Shown here one piece after another: positions 1 through 7,167 of a stretch of DNA of 64,000 nt. The stretch's first letter is position 1. Every line of letters starts with the position of its first letter. Source of the DNA: Bacillus aquiflavi (GTDB lineage: Bacteria; Bacillota; Bacilli; Bacillales; Cytobacillaceae); contig NZ_CP082780.1 in NCBI RefSeq assembly GCF_019915265.1, positions 1,240,001 through 1,304,000 on the forward strand, written 5' to 3'. The position numbers were made by a program, and so were the translations under genes. Below the pieces are notes generated by a model that was given only the letters and a program-made list of their open reading frames with translations, was not told where the DNA came from and did not search any database.

Positions 1-28
1 TTTTAACAGGAACGGAGGCAGGTGAATA

Positions 29-1315
29 ATGGAAACAATTACATTTGAACAGCTTCAGGAAGAGCTTTTTTACGAAAAGCTTACAAATGGACTTGATGTT
101 TACGTCTTGCCTAAAACAGGCTTTAATAAAACTTATGCTACGTTTACAACAAAGTATGGTTCGATCGACAATGAGTTTATCCCTGAAGGAAAACAAGAGT
201 TTGTAAAATTTCCTGATGGGATCGCACATTTTTTAGAGCATAAACTTTTTGAGAAAGAGGATGGAGATGTTTTTCAACAGTTTAGTAAACAAGGTGCATC
301 GGCAAACGCATTTACTTCATTTACTCGAACCGCATATTTATTTTCAAGTACAAATAATGTTGTGAAAAATTTAGAAACATTAATTAATTTTGTTCAAGAG
401 CCTTATTTTACAGAAAAAACAGTTGAAAAAGAAAAAGGGATTATCGGACAAGAAATTACGATGTACGACGATAATGCTGATTGGCGCCTTTATTTTGGGC
501 TAATTAGTAATATGTTTAAAAATCATCCTGTTAAAATAGATATTGCTGGAACAATTGAATCAATTTCTCATATTACAAAAGATATGCTTTACGAATGTTA
601 TCGCACTTTCTATCATCCGAGCAACATGCTGTTGTTTATAGTCGGCCCTGTTAACCCTGAACAAATCATTCGCTTAGTACGAGAAAATCAAGAGAAAAAA
701 CCATTTACAGATAAGCCAGAGATTGAACGTAAATTTCCTGATGAACCAATTGAAACAGCTGAAAAGAAACAAGTATTAAAAATGAACGTACAAACGGCAA
801 AATGTTTAGTTGGGATAAAAGCAAACAAACATAACAGCATAGGTAATGAGATCTTAAAAAATGAACTAACGATTAATGTCATTCTCGAACTATTATTTGG
901 AAAAAGTTCTGAAAACTATATCAAGCTTTATAATGAAGGATTAATTGATGAAACGTTTATGTTCGATTACACACAGGAACATAACTTTGGATTTGCTGTA
1001 GTCGGTGGTGATACAAGAAACCCGGACGAGCTAAGTAAAACCCTTAAATCAATTTTTGTAAAAGCTAAAAACGGCACATTTTTTACTGAAGAAGGTTTAG
1101 ATCGGGCAAAAAAGAAAAAAATTGGTGCGTTTTTAAGAGCAATAAATTCACCAGAATATATTGCAAATCAATTTACCCGCTATGCTTTTAACGGGATGAA
1201 CTTTTTCGATGTCGTCCCAACTCTCGAAAGTATTTCTTTAAATGATATTAAAGAGAGGGCGGCTCAGTTCATTGCAGAAGAACGGTTTACTGTATGCCAA
1301 GTTGTGCCGAAATAA
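29..1315 (+). CDS. ymfH: M16-family zinc metallopeptidase YmfH
   Basis: This 428-residue protein belongs to the insulinase-like M16 peptidase family. The inverted zinc motif HFLEH lies at residues 67-71, and a downstream GQE (Glu142) fits the third zinc ligand, so the active site looks intact. In Bacillus a YmfF/YmfH pair precedes ymfI, and the following genes here keep that order. The partner gene would lie left of the window, since bases 1-28 hold only a ribosome site (ggaggcaggtg) and leader. Its substrate is unknown. A hairpin with a T run follows about 80 nt after the stop. Confidence 0.93.
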   Translation: METITFEQLQEELFYEKLTNGLDVYVLPKTGFNKTYATFTTKYGSIDNEFIPEGKQEFVKFPDGIAHFLEHKLFEKEDGDVFQQFSKQGASANAFTSFTRTAYLFSSTNNVVKNLETLINFVQEPYFTEKTVEKEKGIIGQEITMYDDNADWRLYFGLISNMFKNHPVKIDIAGTIESISHITKDMLYECYRTFYHPSNMLLFIVGPVNPEQIIRLVRENQEKKPFTDKPEIERKFPDEPIETAEKKQVLKMNVQTAKCLVGIKANKHNSIGNEILKNELTINVILELLFGKSSENYIKLYNEGLIDETFMFDYTQEHNFGFAVVGGDTRNPDELSKTLKSIFVKAKNGTFFTEEGLDRAKKKKIGAFLRAINSPEYIANQFTRYAFNGMNFFDVVPTLESISLNDIKERAAQFIAEERFTVCQVVPK

Positions 1316-1330
1316 GACTCATTGGAAACC

Positions 1331-1392
1331 GTTTTCAGTCGAGGCAGGCAAGTACGAGGTTAAAGCAAATAGAACCGTTTATCAACAGTCTG
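1331..1392 (+). repeat. Short copy of the dispersed intergenic repeat
   Basis: This stretch has the landmarks cagtcgaggc, aatagaaccg and tcaacagtct, shared in the same order with the copies at 6786-6863 and, on the other strand, 25469-25592. It is shorter than those copies. It lies between the ymfH stop and its terminator. Confidence 0.5.
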
Positions 1393-1393
1393 A

Positions 1394-1419
1394 AACGTCG
1401 ATTAAATCGGCGTTTTTTT
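1394..1419 (+). terminator. Rho-independent terminator after ymfH
   Basis: The arms aacgtcga and tcggcgtt (one G-U pair) form a hairpin followed by seven T residues. Confidence 0.7.
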
Positions 1420-1490
1420 ATGTTTAGATGATAAAAAAGTTATAATTGAATTGATTGTTATACTTATGTAAATGGAGCTGGATAATTATT

Positions 1491-2213
1491 ATGAAGAAAT
1501 ATGTTTTAATTACGGGCGCAAGCGGAGGCATTGGACAAGCAACCGCAAAAAAGCTTGCAAAAGAAGGGTACTCTCTTTATCTTCATTATTATAAAAATGA
1601 TAAAGGAATCGTTACATTGCTTAACGATTTACAACAGTTTCCTGGAGAATATATTCCTATTAAGGCAGACTTAGCAAAAAAAGCAGGTTATAAAAAAATC
1701 GCCGAATATATTTTTTCTTTATACGGAATTGTACATAATGCAGGTCATTCCCATTACGGAATGTTTGTTGATCTGGATGAATCTACATTAGAAAGTCTAG
1801 TTCAAGTTCATGTTACAACACCTCTTCTATTGACAAAAGAACTATTGCCAAAAATGATTCAGCATCGCTCAGGTAATATCGTTGTGATTTCTTCTATGTG
1901 GGGACAAACAGGCTCAGCATGTGAAGTGGCTTATTCGGCTGTAAAGGGTGCACAAATATCCTTTGTAAAAGCATTAAGTAAAGAGGCAGCATTAAATGGC
2001 ATACGTGTAAATGGAATTGCACCTGGGGCGATACAAACTGCAATGCTAAGTAATTTTTCTAAAGAAGAGTTAATCTCAATTGAAGAAAACATCCCGATGG
2101 GGAAAATTGGCAATCCGGAAAATATTGCAGATACAGTAGCATTTCTCCTTTCTGAACAATCTTCGTATATTACAGGTCAAATAATAGCAGTAAATGGCGG
2201 CTGGTATATGTAA
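1491..2213 (+). CDS. ymfI: SDR-family reductase YmfI (EF-P 5-aminopentanone reductase)
   Basis: A 240-residue short-chain dehydrogenase/reductase. The cofactor motif TGASGGIG is at residues 8-15, NAG at 83-85, a catalytic Ser at 134-135, and the Tyr148-Lys152 YxxxK pair. In B. subtilis YmfI makes the final 5-aminopentanol form of the lysine modification on elongation factor P, and its location after ymfH supports the same role. I chose the ATG at 1491 (MKKYVLITG) because the upstream in-frame extension is not protein-like and the short form matches the family. Confidence 0.9.
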   Translation: MKKYVLITGASGGIGQATAKKLAKEGYSLYLHYYKNDKGIVTLLNDLQQFPGEYIPIKADLAKKAGYKKIAEYIFSLYGIVHNAGHSHYGMFVDLDESTLESLVQVHVTTPLLLTKELLPKMIQHRSGNIVVISSMWGQTGSACEVAYSAVKGAQISFVKALSKEAALNGIRVNGIAPGAIQTAMLSNFSKEELISIEENIPMGKIGNPENIADTVAFLLSEQSSYITGQIIAVNGGWYM

Positions 2214-2383
2214 ACTTATTTCTACCGGTTATGTGAAGCAAAAGACGTGTGGAACCAGACTCATACGAATAATGCTAAAACAAACAGCTACTTAAAAAAG
2301 AAGGTAATCTTAATTAGTGAATGTATATTTTTAAATCGATGATGCAAAATAATTGTGTACTATCATGAAGGAGGTAAAACAAG

Positions 2384-2641
2384 ATGTCTGTATTAGAAAA
2401 TTGGCAACAATGGAAAGGTTTCCTAGGGGATCGTTTAGACCAAGCACAAGATGCAGGAATGAGTAAGCAAGTCATTAATGATCTTGCTTTTCAAATTGGA
2501 GATTACTTAGCTAAACAAGTGGATCCGAAAAACGAGCAAGAACGAGTATTATCTGATCTTTGGTCAGTTGCCACTCCTGAAGAACAACAAGCAATTGCAA
2601 ACATAATGGTCAAGCTTGTTCAAAATGACGGTACACATTAA
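2384..2641 (+). CDS. ymfJ: DUF3243 family protein YmfJ
   Basis: An 85-residue soluble, largely helical protein, matching the length and position of B. subtilis YmfJ. A strong ribosome site (gaaggaggtaaaac) sets the ATG start. I see no catalytic motif, signal peptide or membrane segment, and the function is unknown. The gene ends in a compact terminator, so it is probably transcribed separately from ymfK. Confidence 0.85.
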   Translation: MSVLENWQQWKGFLGDRLDQAQDAGMSKQVINDLAFQIGDYLAKQVDPKNEQERVLSDLWSVATPEEQQAIANIMVKLVQNDGTH

Positions 2642-2644
2642 GAA

Positions 2645-2667
2645 GAGAGGGATTCCTCTCTTTTTTT
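2645..2667 (+). terminator. Terminator after ymfJ
   Basis: The stem gagagg/cctctc with a short loop is followed by seven T residues, right after the ymfJ stop codon. Confidence 0.85.
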
Positions 2668-2941
2668 ATTTTTTAAAGAGTCAGATAATAACAAGTTTTT
2701 TAGAAAAAAAGGTAAATTTTTTTGACAACTTTGTCCCTTTGAAAAAATTCTTTGCAGGCTTCCTTGTTTTCCCTTTCATCTTCAATCAAAATCATTTATT
2801 ATAGAAATTAGATGAAAAAAATATAAATATAATTAAGGGTTAATTACTTGTAATAAAACATTAAGACCTATTTATATTAAAAATATAACAATTATATAGT
2901 CATAAAGCCTAATGAATTTTTTTAAAAAAAGGAGGGTTTAA
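2668..2941. other. AT-rich intergenic region before ymfK
   Basis: About 270 nt of very AT-rich sequence with no supportable gene. A TTGACA near 2722 has no good -10 at the right spacing. The ymfK ribosome site (aaaggagggttta) closes the region. The ymfK promoter must lie here, but I cannot place it. Confidence 0.5.
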
Positions 2942-3730
2942 ATGAGCAAAAAAGAATGGTATTTGGAATATGAAATACAAATAAATCGACCAGGTTTACT
3001 TGGGGATATTTCATCATTGTTAGGAATGTTATCAATTAATATTGTTACGATAAATGGTGTAGATCAGGGATGCAGGGGACTTTTAATTCTCGCCAAAAAT
3101 GATGAACAAATTGCGCGTCTAGAATCTATTTTACAAACGATGGATACTATAAGATTAATAAAAATCCGCGAACCAAAACTTCGAGATCGTCTGGCTGTCA
3201 GGCATGGAAGGTATATCCAACGAGATGCAGATGATAAGAAAACCTTTCGTTTTGTTCGAGCGGAGCTAGGTTTGCTTGTTGACTTTTTAGCTGAATTATT
3301 TAAACAGGATGGACATAAATTAATTGGTATAAGAGGGATGCCTCGAGTTGGCAAAACCGAATCAATTGTCGCTTCAAGCGTTAGCGCAAATAAAAAGTGG
3401 TTATTTGTTTCTTCAACGCTATTGAAACAAACGGTACGGAATCAATTAATACAAGAAGAATATAATGTAAATAATTTATTTATTATTGACGGGATTGTTT
3501 CGACTAGAAGAGCGAGTGAACAACATTGGCAGCTTGTCCGCGAAATAATGAGGCTGCCTGCAGTAAAAGTAGTCGAACATCCAGATATTTTTGTTCAAAA
3601 TACGGAATTTTCTCTTGAAGATTTTGATTATATTATTGAACTTCGTCATGAGCATGATGAAAAAATTACATATGAGTTAGGTAACAATCATTTATTTTCT
3701 AATGCAACTTTTGGTGGTTTTGATTTTTAA
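2942..3730 (+). CDS. ymfK: DUF3388 protein YmfK with ACT-like N-terminus and P-loop
   Basis: A 262-residue protein in the position of B. subtilis YmfK. Residues about 7-75 look like an ACT-type regulatory fold (EYEIQINRPGLLGDISSLLG pattern). A P-loop, GMPRVGKT, is at 132-139, so nucleotide binding is likely. There are no membrane segments. Only 21 nt separate it from ymfM, so the two are probably co-transcribed. The biological role is not established. Confidence 0.88.
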   Translation: MSKKEWYLEYEIQINRPGLLGDISSLLGMLSINIVTINGVDQGCRGLLILAKNDEQIARLESILQTMDTIRLIKIREPKLRDRLAVRHGRYIQRDADDKKTFRFVRAELGLLVDFLAELFKQDGHKLIGIRGMPRVGKTESIVASSVSANKKWLFVSSTLLKQTVRNQLIQEEYNVNNLFIIDGIVSTRRASEQHWQLVREIMRLPAVKVVEHPDIFVQNTEFSLEDFDYIIELRHEHDEKITYELGNNHLFSNATFGGFDF

Positions 3731-3751
3731 CATAATGGAAGGTGTTTATCG

Positions 3752-4660
3752 TTGACGGAACTAGGAAATCAACTCAAAGAAGCTCGTCAAGCTAAAGGAT
3801 TAAGCTTAGACGAATTACAAAATATTACAAAAATCCAAACTCGTTATTTAAAAGGGATAGAAGAAGGTAACTACGATATGATGCCTGGAAAGTTTTATGT
3901 ACGGGCGTTCATTAAACAATATGCAGAAGCGGTCGATTTAGATCCTGATGTTTTGTTTGAGGAATATAAAAATGATATTCCGGAACCAGATAAAGAAGAA
4001 ATGCCTGAACAAATATCTAAAGCAAGAGCAAATAAAACAATTTCTGAAGGTGCCTCAAAACTTCTTGATATGTTTCCTAAAATTTTACTTGCTGTTGTTA
4101 TTATTGGGGCCATAGCGTTAATTTGGTATTTTCTCTATAATTATGCCTCCGATCGAGCAGACAGTCCAAATACAGGGGAAAATAATACGACAATAAACTA
4201 TGAGAAGCCTAAAGATTCGCCTTTAGCTGATTCAAATAAAGCGGCTAATGATGCGAAAGACAAGGAAAAGAATGAGGCGAAAGAGGAGAAACCAGAAAAA
4301 GAAAGTGAAACAGATAATACTCCAAAGCAGGAGCTTGCTGTTACTGAAAAGGGCGGTAGTAATACTGTATATGAGTTAAAAAACAGTGATAAATTTGTTT
4401 TAAAAATTGTTTCAACTGGTGAATCATGGATTGAAGTTGAAAACGGAAACGGAAAATCTTTTTATTCAGCTATGTTGACATCCAACGAACCTGAAGGACA
4501 AACTTTTGATTTTACGAATGAAAACGAAGCGTACATCAATGTAGGAAGAGCATCAGAAGCTGAGATTTATGTAAATGATCAAAAGCTAGAGTACGCAATT
4601 AGCCCTACTGATATAGTTCGTCAAGATATTACGATACGTTTTACTCGTAAAAGTGAATAG
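3752..4660 (+). CDS. ymfM: RodZ-like membrane-anchored HTH protein YmfM
   Basis: A 302-residue protein with RodZ architecture. It has an N-terminal XRE/Cro-like helix-turn-helix (residues about 5-70, with TKIQTRYLKGIEEGNY), one membrane segment near 108-130, a charged Lys/Glu-rich linker, and a C-terminal extracytoplasmic DUF4115-type domain. RodZ proteins link MreB filaments to the cell-wall elongation machinery, which suggests a role in rod shape. The start is TTG at 3752 behind ggaaggtg. pgsA follows about 260 nt later, separated by two hairpins. Confidence 0.88.
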   Translation: MTELGNQLKEARQAKGLSLDELQNITKIQTRYLKGIEEGNYDMMPGKFYVRAFIKQYAEAVDLDPDVLFEEYKNDIPEPDKEEMPEQISKARANKTISEGASKLLDMFPKILLAVVIIGAIALIWYFLYNYASDRADSPNTGENNTTINYEKPKDSPLADSNKAANDAKDKEKNEAKEEKPEKESETDNTPKQELAVTEKGGSNTVYELKNSDKFVLKIVSTGESWIEVENGNGKSFYSAMLTSNEPEGQTFDFTNENEAYINVGRASEAEIYVNDQKLEYAISPTDIVRQDITIRFTRKSE

Positions 4661-4681
4661 TTATCTTACTAGATGACTATT
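4656..4681 (+). terminator. First hairpin after ymfM
   Basis: The arms aatagttatct and agatgactatt (10 of 11 pair) overlap the ymfM stop codon. There is no clear T run. The stem sequence reappears in the terminator at 4810-4841, on the far side of a repeat copy. Confidence 0.5.
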
Positions 4682-4720
4682 TCAGTTTGTAAAAGCAAGT
4701 TCTTGAAAAGCTAATTAAAT

Positions 4721-4802
4721 ATATTTGTCAGTCGAGATGTGTAAAGGCAGAAGTAAAATAGAACTTGTAGTTCAAAAGTTTACAAACGAAGCGCAAGCAA
4801 CA
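4721..4802 (+). repeat. Diverged copy of the dispersed intergenic repeat
   Basis: It contains gtcagtcgag, aaaatagaac and a tttacaaacgaagc segment in the same order as the better copies at 6786 and 25469. It is bracketed by two hairpins that share the stem sequence agatgactat. Confidence 0.45.
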
Positions 4803-4809
4803 AAGTGTC

Positions 4810-4841
4810 AAAATAGTCATCAGAATAGATGACTATTTTTT
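4810..4841 (+). terminator. Second terminator after ymfM
   Basis: The arms aaaatagtcatc and gatgactatttt enclose a 6-nt loop and run into a T tract. Confidence 0.8.
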
Positions 4842-4858
4842 ACGACTCTTGTCTAATC

Positions 4859-4868
4859 ATGGTATGAT
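4859..4868 (+). promoter_or_regulatory. Extended -10 promoter for pgsA
   Basis: TGgTATGAT is a good extended -10 element about 50 nt before the pgsA start. No clear -35 box accompanies it. Confidence 0.4.
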
Positions 4869-4919
4869 TAATGTTATAAGTTCATTTAAACTTATCGCGA
4901 AACTAGGGAGGTCAACAGC

Positions 4920-5498
4920 GTGAATTTACCAAATAAAATTACCGTTTCACGAATTTTTCTAATTCCGGTATTTCTCGTCGTGATGCTTGTTCCATTTTCA
5001 TGGGGTGAAATATACATCTTAGGTGCAGAGATGCCAGTAGCTCATTTTGTAGGGGCGTTAATCTTTATTATTGCTTCAACGACAGATTGGATCGATGGCT
5101 ATTATGCAAGAAAATATAATTTAGTTACTAATCTAGGAAAGTTTTTAGATCCTCTTGCAGATAAGTTGCTTGTTTCAGCAGCACTTATTGTACTTGTTGA
5201 TTTGGAAATGGCACCATCATGGATCGTCATTGTGATTATTAGCCGTGAATTTGCGGTTACTGGACTTCGTTTAGTTCTTGCTGGAGAAGGGGAAGTAGTT
5301 GCGGCTAATATGCTCGGTAAAATAAAAACATGGACACAAATCGTGGCAATATCGGCACTGCTTTTACATAATATTATTTTTGAACTCATTTCTATTCCAT
5401 TTGCTGATATTGCTTTATGGATTGCGTTGTTTTTCACGATTTGGTCCGGATGGGAATATTTTTGGCTAAATAGAAAGGTTTTTAGTCACTCTAAATAA
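4920..5498 (+). CDS. pgsA: CDP-diacylglycerol-glycerol-3-phosphate 3-phosphatidyltransferase
   Basis: A 192-residue integral membrane enzyme that makes phosphatidylglycerophosphate, the committed step to phosphatidylglycerol. The CDP-alcohol phosphotransferase signature D-G-x2-A-R-x8-G-x3-D-x3-D is complete from Asp59 to Asp81, preceded by Asp56. Several hydrophobic segments span the rest. The GTG start at 4920 follows ggaggtcaacagc. cinA begins 13 nt after the stop, so the two form a transcription unit as in B. subtilis. Confidence 0.96.
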   Translation: MNLPNKITVSRIFLIPVFLVVMLVPFSWGEIYILGAEMPVAHFVGALIFIIASTTDWIDGYYARKYNLVTNLGKFLDPLADKLLVSAALIVLVDLEMAPSWIVIVIISREFAVTGLRLVLAGEGEVVAANMLGKIKTWTQIVAISALLLHNIIFELISIPFADIALWIALFFTIWSGWEYFWLNRKVFSHSK

Positions 5499-5511
5499 GG
5501 TGGTAAATTGA

Positions 5512-6750
5512 ATGAATGCTGAAATAATTACAATCGGTTCTGAACTTTTGCTTGGACAGATTGTAAATACAAATGCTCGCTTTATTTCTGAACAACTTGC
5601 TGATATGGGGATTAATGTGTATTACCATACTGCTGTAGGTGATAATCCAAATAGACTAAAAGCAGCACTCGAGATTGCCGAAAAAAGAGCAAATATCATC
5701 ATTTTAACTGGCGGACTTGGACCAACAAAAGATGATTTAACAAAAGAAACGCTCTCACTTCATTTAAATCGTGAACTAGTCATTGATGAAAATGCTTTTC
5801 GGTCCATAAAACTTTATTTTGAAACAACTAAGCGAAAAATGACGGAAAATAACCGTAAACAAGCTTATACGTTAAAAGGATCCCATGTATTAAGAAATGA
5901 TCACGGAATGGCACCTGGCATGATTTTAACAGTCAATAAGCATATTTATATGCTTTTGCCAGGTCCTCCAAAAGAAATGGAACCGATGTTTTTAACATAT
6001 GGAAAAGAAGCACTTTTCAATCAAACAAAGGCTAAAGATAAGATTATTTCAAGGGTATTACGCTTTTTTGGAATTGGAGAAGCATTACTTGAAACAAAAA
6101 TAGAAGATTTAATTGATGGACAGTCAAATCCAACCATTGCTCCGCTAGCGAGCGATGGTGAAGTAACTCTTCGATTGACCGCTAAGCACCATCATCTTCA
6201 AACAGCTCAAGCACTTCTTAATGAAATGGAAACTAAAATTCTTGAACGAGTTGGGACTTATTTTTATGGGTATGATGAAACATCATTAATGAACGAACTC
6301 GTGAAAATGATAAAAGAAAAAAATCTTACAATTGCTTGTGCAGAAAGTTTAACAGGCGGTATGTTTCAACAAGAAATAACTTCTATACCTGGGGCAGGTA
6401 ACATATTAAAGGGCGGAATCGTTTCGTATACAAATGAAGCAAAAGAAAAGTTGCTTCAAGTAAAAAAGCAAACAATTGATGTTTACGGTGTTGTCAGTGA
6501 ACAGTGTGCCGCTGAAATGGCTGAAAATGTTCGTACATTATTAAATGCAGATATCGGAATTAGTTTTACAGGTGTTGCAGGTCCTGACACGTTAGAAGGG
6601 AAGCCTGTCGGAACTGTATTTATAGGGATTGCACTGAAGGGAAAACCAACTTCAGTAGAGCTTCTCCATTTAGGAGTCAATCGGGATACAAACAGATTTC
6701 GTTCAGTAAAATACGGCTGTTATTTTTTAATGGAAAAACTAAAAAAGTAA
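5512..6750 (+). CDS. cinA: CinA competence/damage-inducible protein
   Basis: This 412-residue protein has the two-domain CinA layout. The N-terminal half is a MoCF-biosynthesis-like domain ([29 protein letters not shown]). The C-terminal half is a PncC-type nicotinamide-nucleotide amidohydrolase domain ([18 protein letters not shown]). In Bacillus and Streptococcus cinA sits just before recA and can be co-transcribed with it. Here a repeat, a terminator and a separate recA promoter lie between, so read-through would be limited. Confidence 0.95.
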   Translation: MNAEIITIGSELLLGQIVNTNARFISEQLADMGINVYYHTAVGDNPNRLKAALEIAEKRANIIILTGGLGPTKDDLTKETLSLHLNRELVIDENAFRSIKLYFETTKRKMTENNRKQAYTLKGSHVLRNDHGMAPGMILTVNKHIYMLLPGPPKEMEPMFLTYGKEALFNQTKAKDKIISRVLRFFGIGEALLETKIEDLIDGQSNPTIAPLASDGEVTLRLTAKHHHLQTAQALLNEMETKILERVGTYFYGYDETSLMNELVKMIKEKNLTIACAESLTGGMFQQEITSIPGAGNILKGGIVSYTNEAKEKLLQVKKQTIDVYGVVSEQCAAEMAENVRTLLNADIGISFTGVAGPDTLEGKPVGTVFIGIALKGKPTSVELLHLGVNRDTNRFRSVKYGCYFLMEKLKK

Positions 6751-6785
6751 ATATTTAAAGCAAATGTCCGAAAAAATACTCGAAA

Positions 6786-6863
6786 AACGCTTGTCAGTCG
6801 AGGCGCATACCCGAAGTGGAAGCGACTAGAATAGGCGTTCATGATTTCGTTAGTCAACAGTCT
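6786..6863 (+). repeat. Dispersed intergenic repeat, copy after cinA
   Basis: The landmarks acgcttgtcagtcgaggcgc, ggaagcgactagaa, ggcgttcatga and agtcaacagtct match the reverse-strand copy at 25469-25592. It is flanked by inverted arms gcaaatgtccg (6760-6770) and cggacagttgc (6936-6946), which pair at 10 of 11 positions. Confidence 0.65.
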
Positions 6864-6946
6864 AATTTCTTTGTCGACTACTTAAATACATTTGAGACAC
6901 GCCGCATAGAAACGGAGTACAAGAAATGAAAAATGCGGACAGTTGC

Positions 6947-6978
6947 AAAAGAATGCATAACCCTGCATTCTTTTTTTT
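6947..6978 (+). terminator. Terminator between cinA and recA
   Basis: The arms aaaagaatgca and tgcattctttt enclose a 6-nt loop and are followed by a run of T residues. Confidence 0.88.
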
Positions 6979-7053
6979 CGCACTTGGATAGAGCTTCCTA
7001 CCAATTCGTGCTTTACTTTAGTTATATGGTTAATAAAAAACTAATAAAAAAAG

Positions 7054-7067
7054 CGAATAAATGTTCG
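7054..7067 (+). promoter_or_regulatory. LexA (SOS) box upstream of recA
   Basis: CGAATAAATGTTCG matches the Bacillus SOS operator consensus CGAAC-N4-GTTCG with one mismatch. It lies just upstream of the recA promoter, where LexA (DinR) would repress. This is the expected regulation of recA. Confidence 0.8.
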
Positions 7068-7075
7068 TTTTTTTC

Positions 7076-7104
7076 TCGACAAACGAAAAAAAAAAGTATA
7101 TAGT
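7076..7104 (+). promoter_or_regulatory. recA promoter
   Basis: TCGACA (7076-7081) and TATAGT (7099-7104) are 17 bp apart. The site lies about 60 nt upstream of the recA start and directly downstream of the LexA box. Confidence 0.65.
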
Positions 7105-7167
7105 TATGGTAGGTTTTAGATAAAAGAAATAAAGAATAGCAATAGAATTAATAAGGAGGAAAAATAA

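Noticed and set aside
2616-2804. A 62-residue ORF overlapping the ymfJ terminator
   Set aside because: It starts inside ymfJ, spans a terminator and is low-complexity AT-rich sequence.
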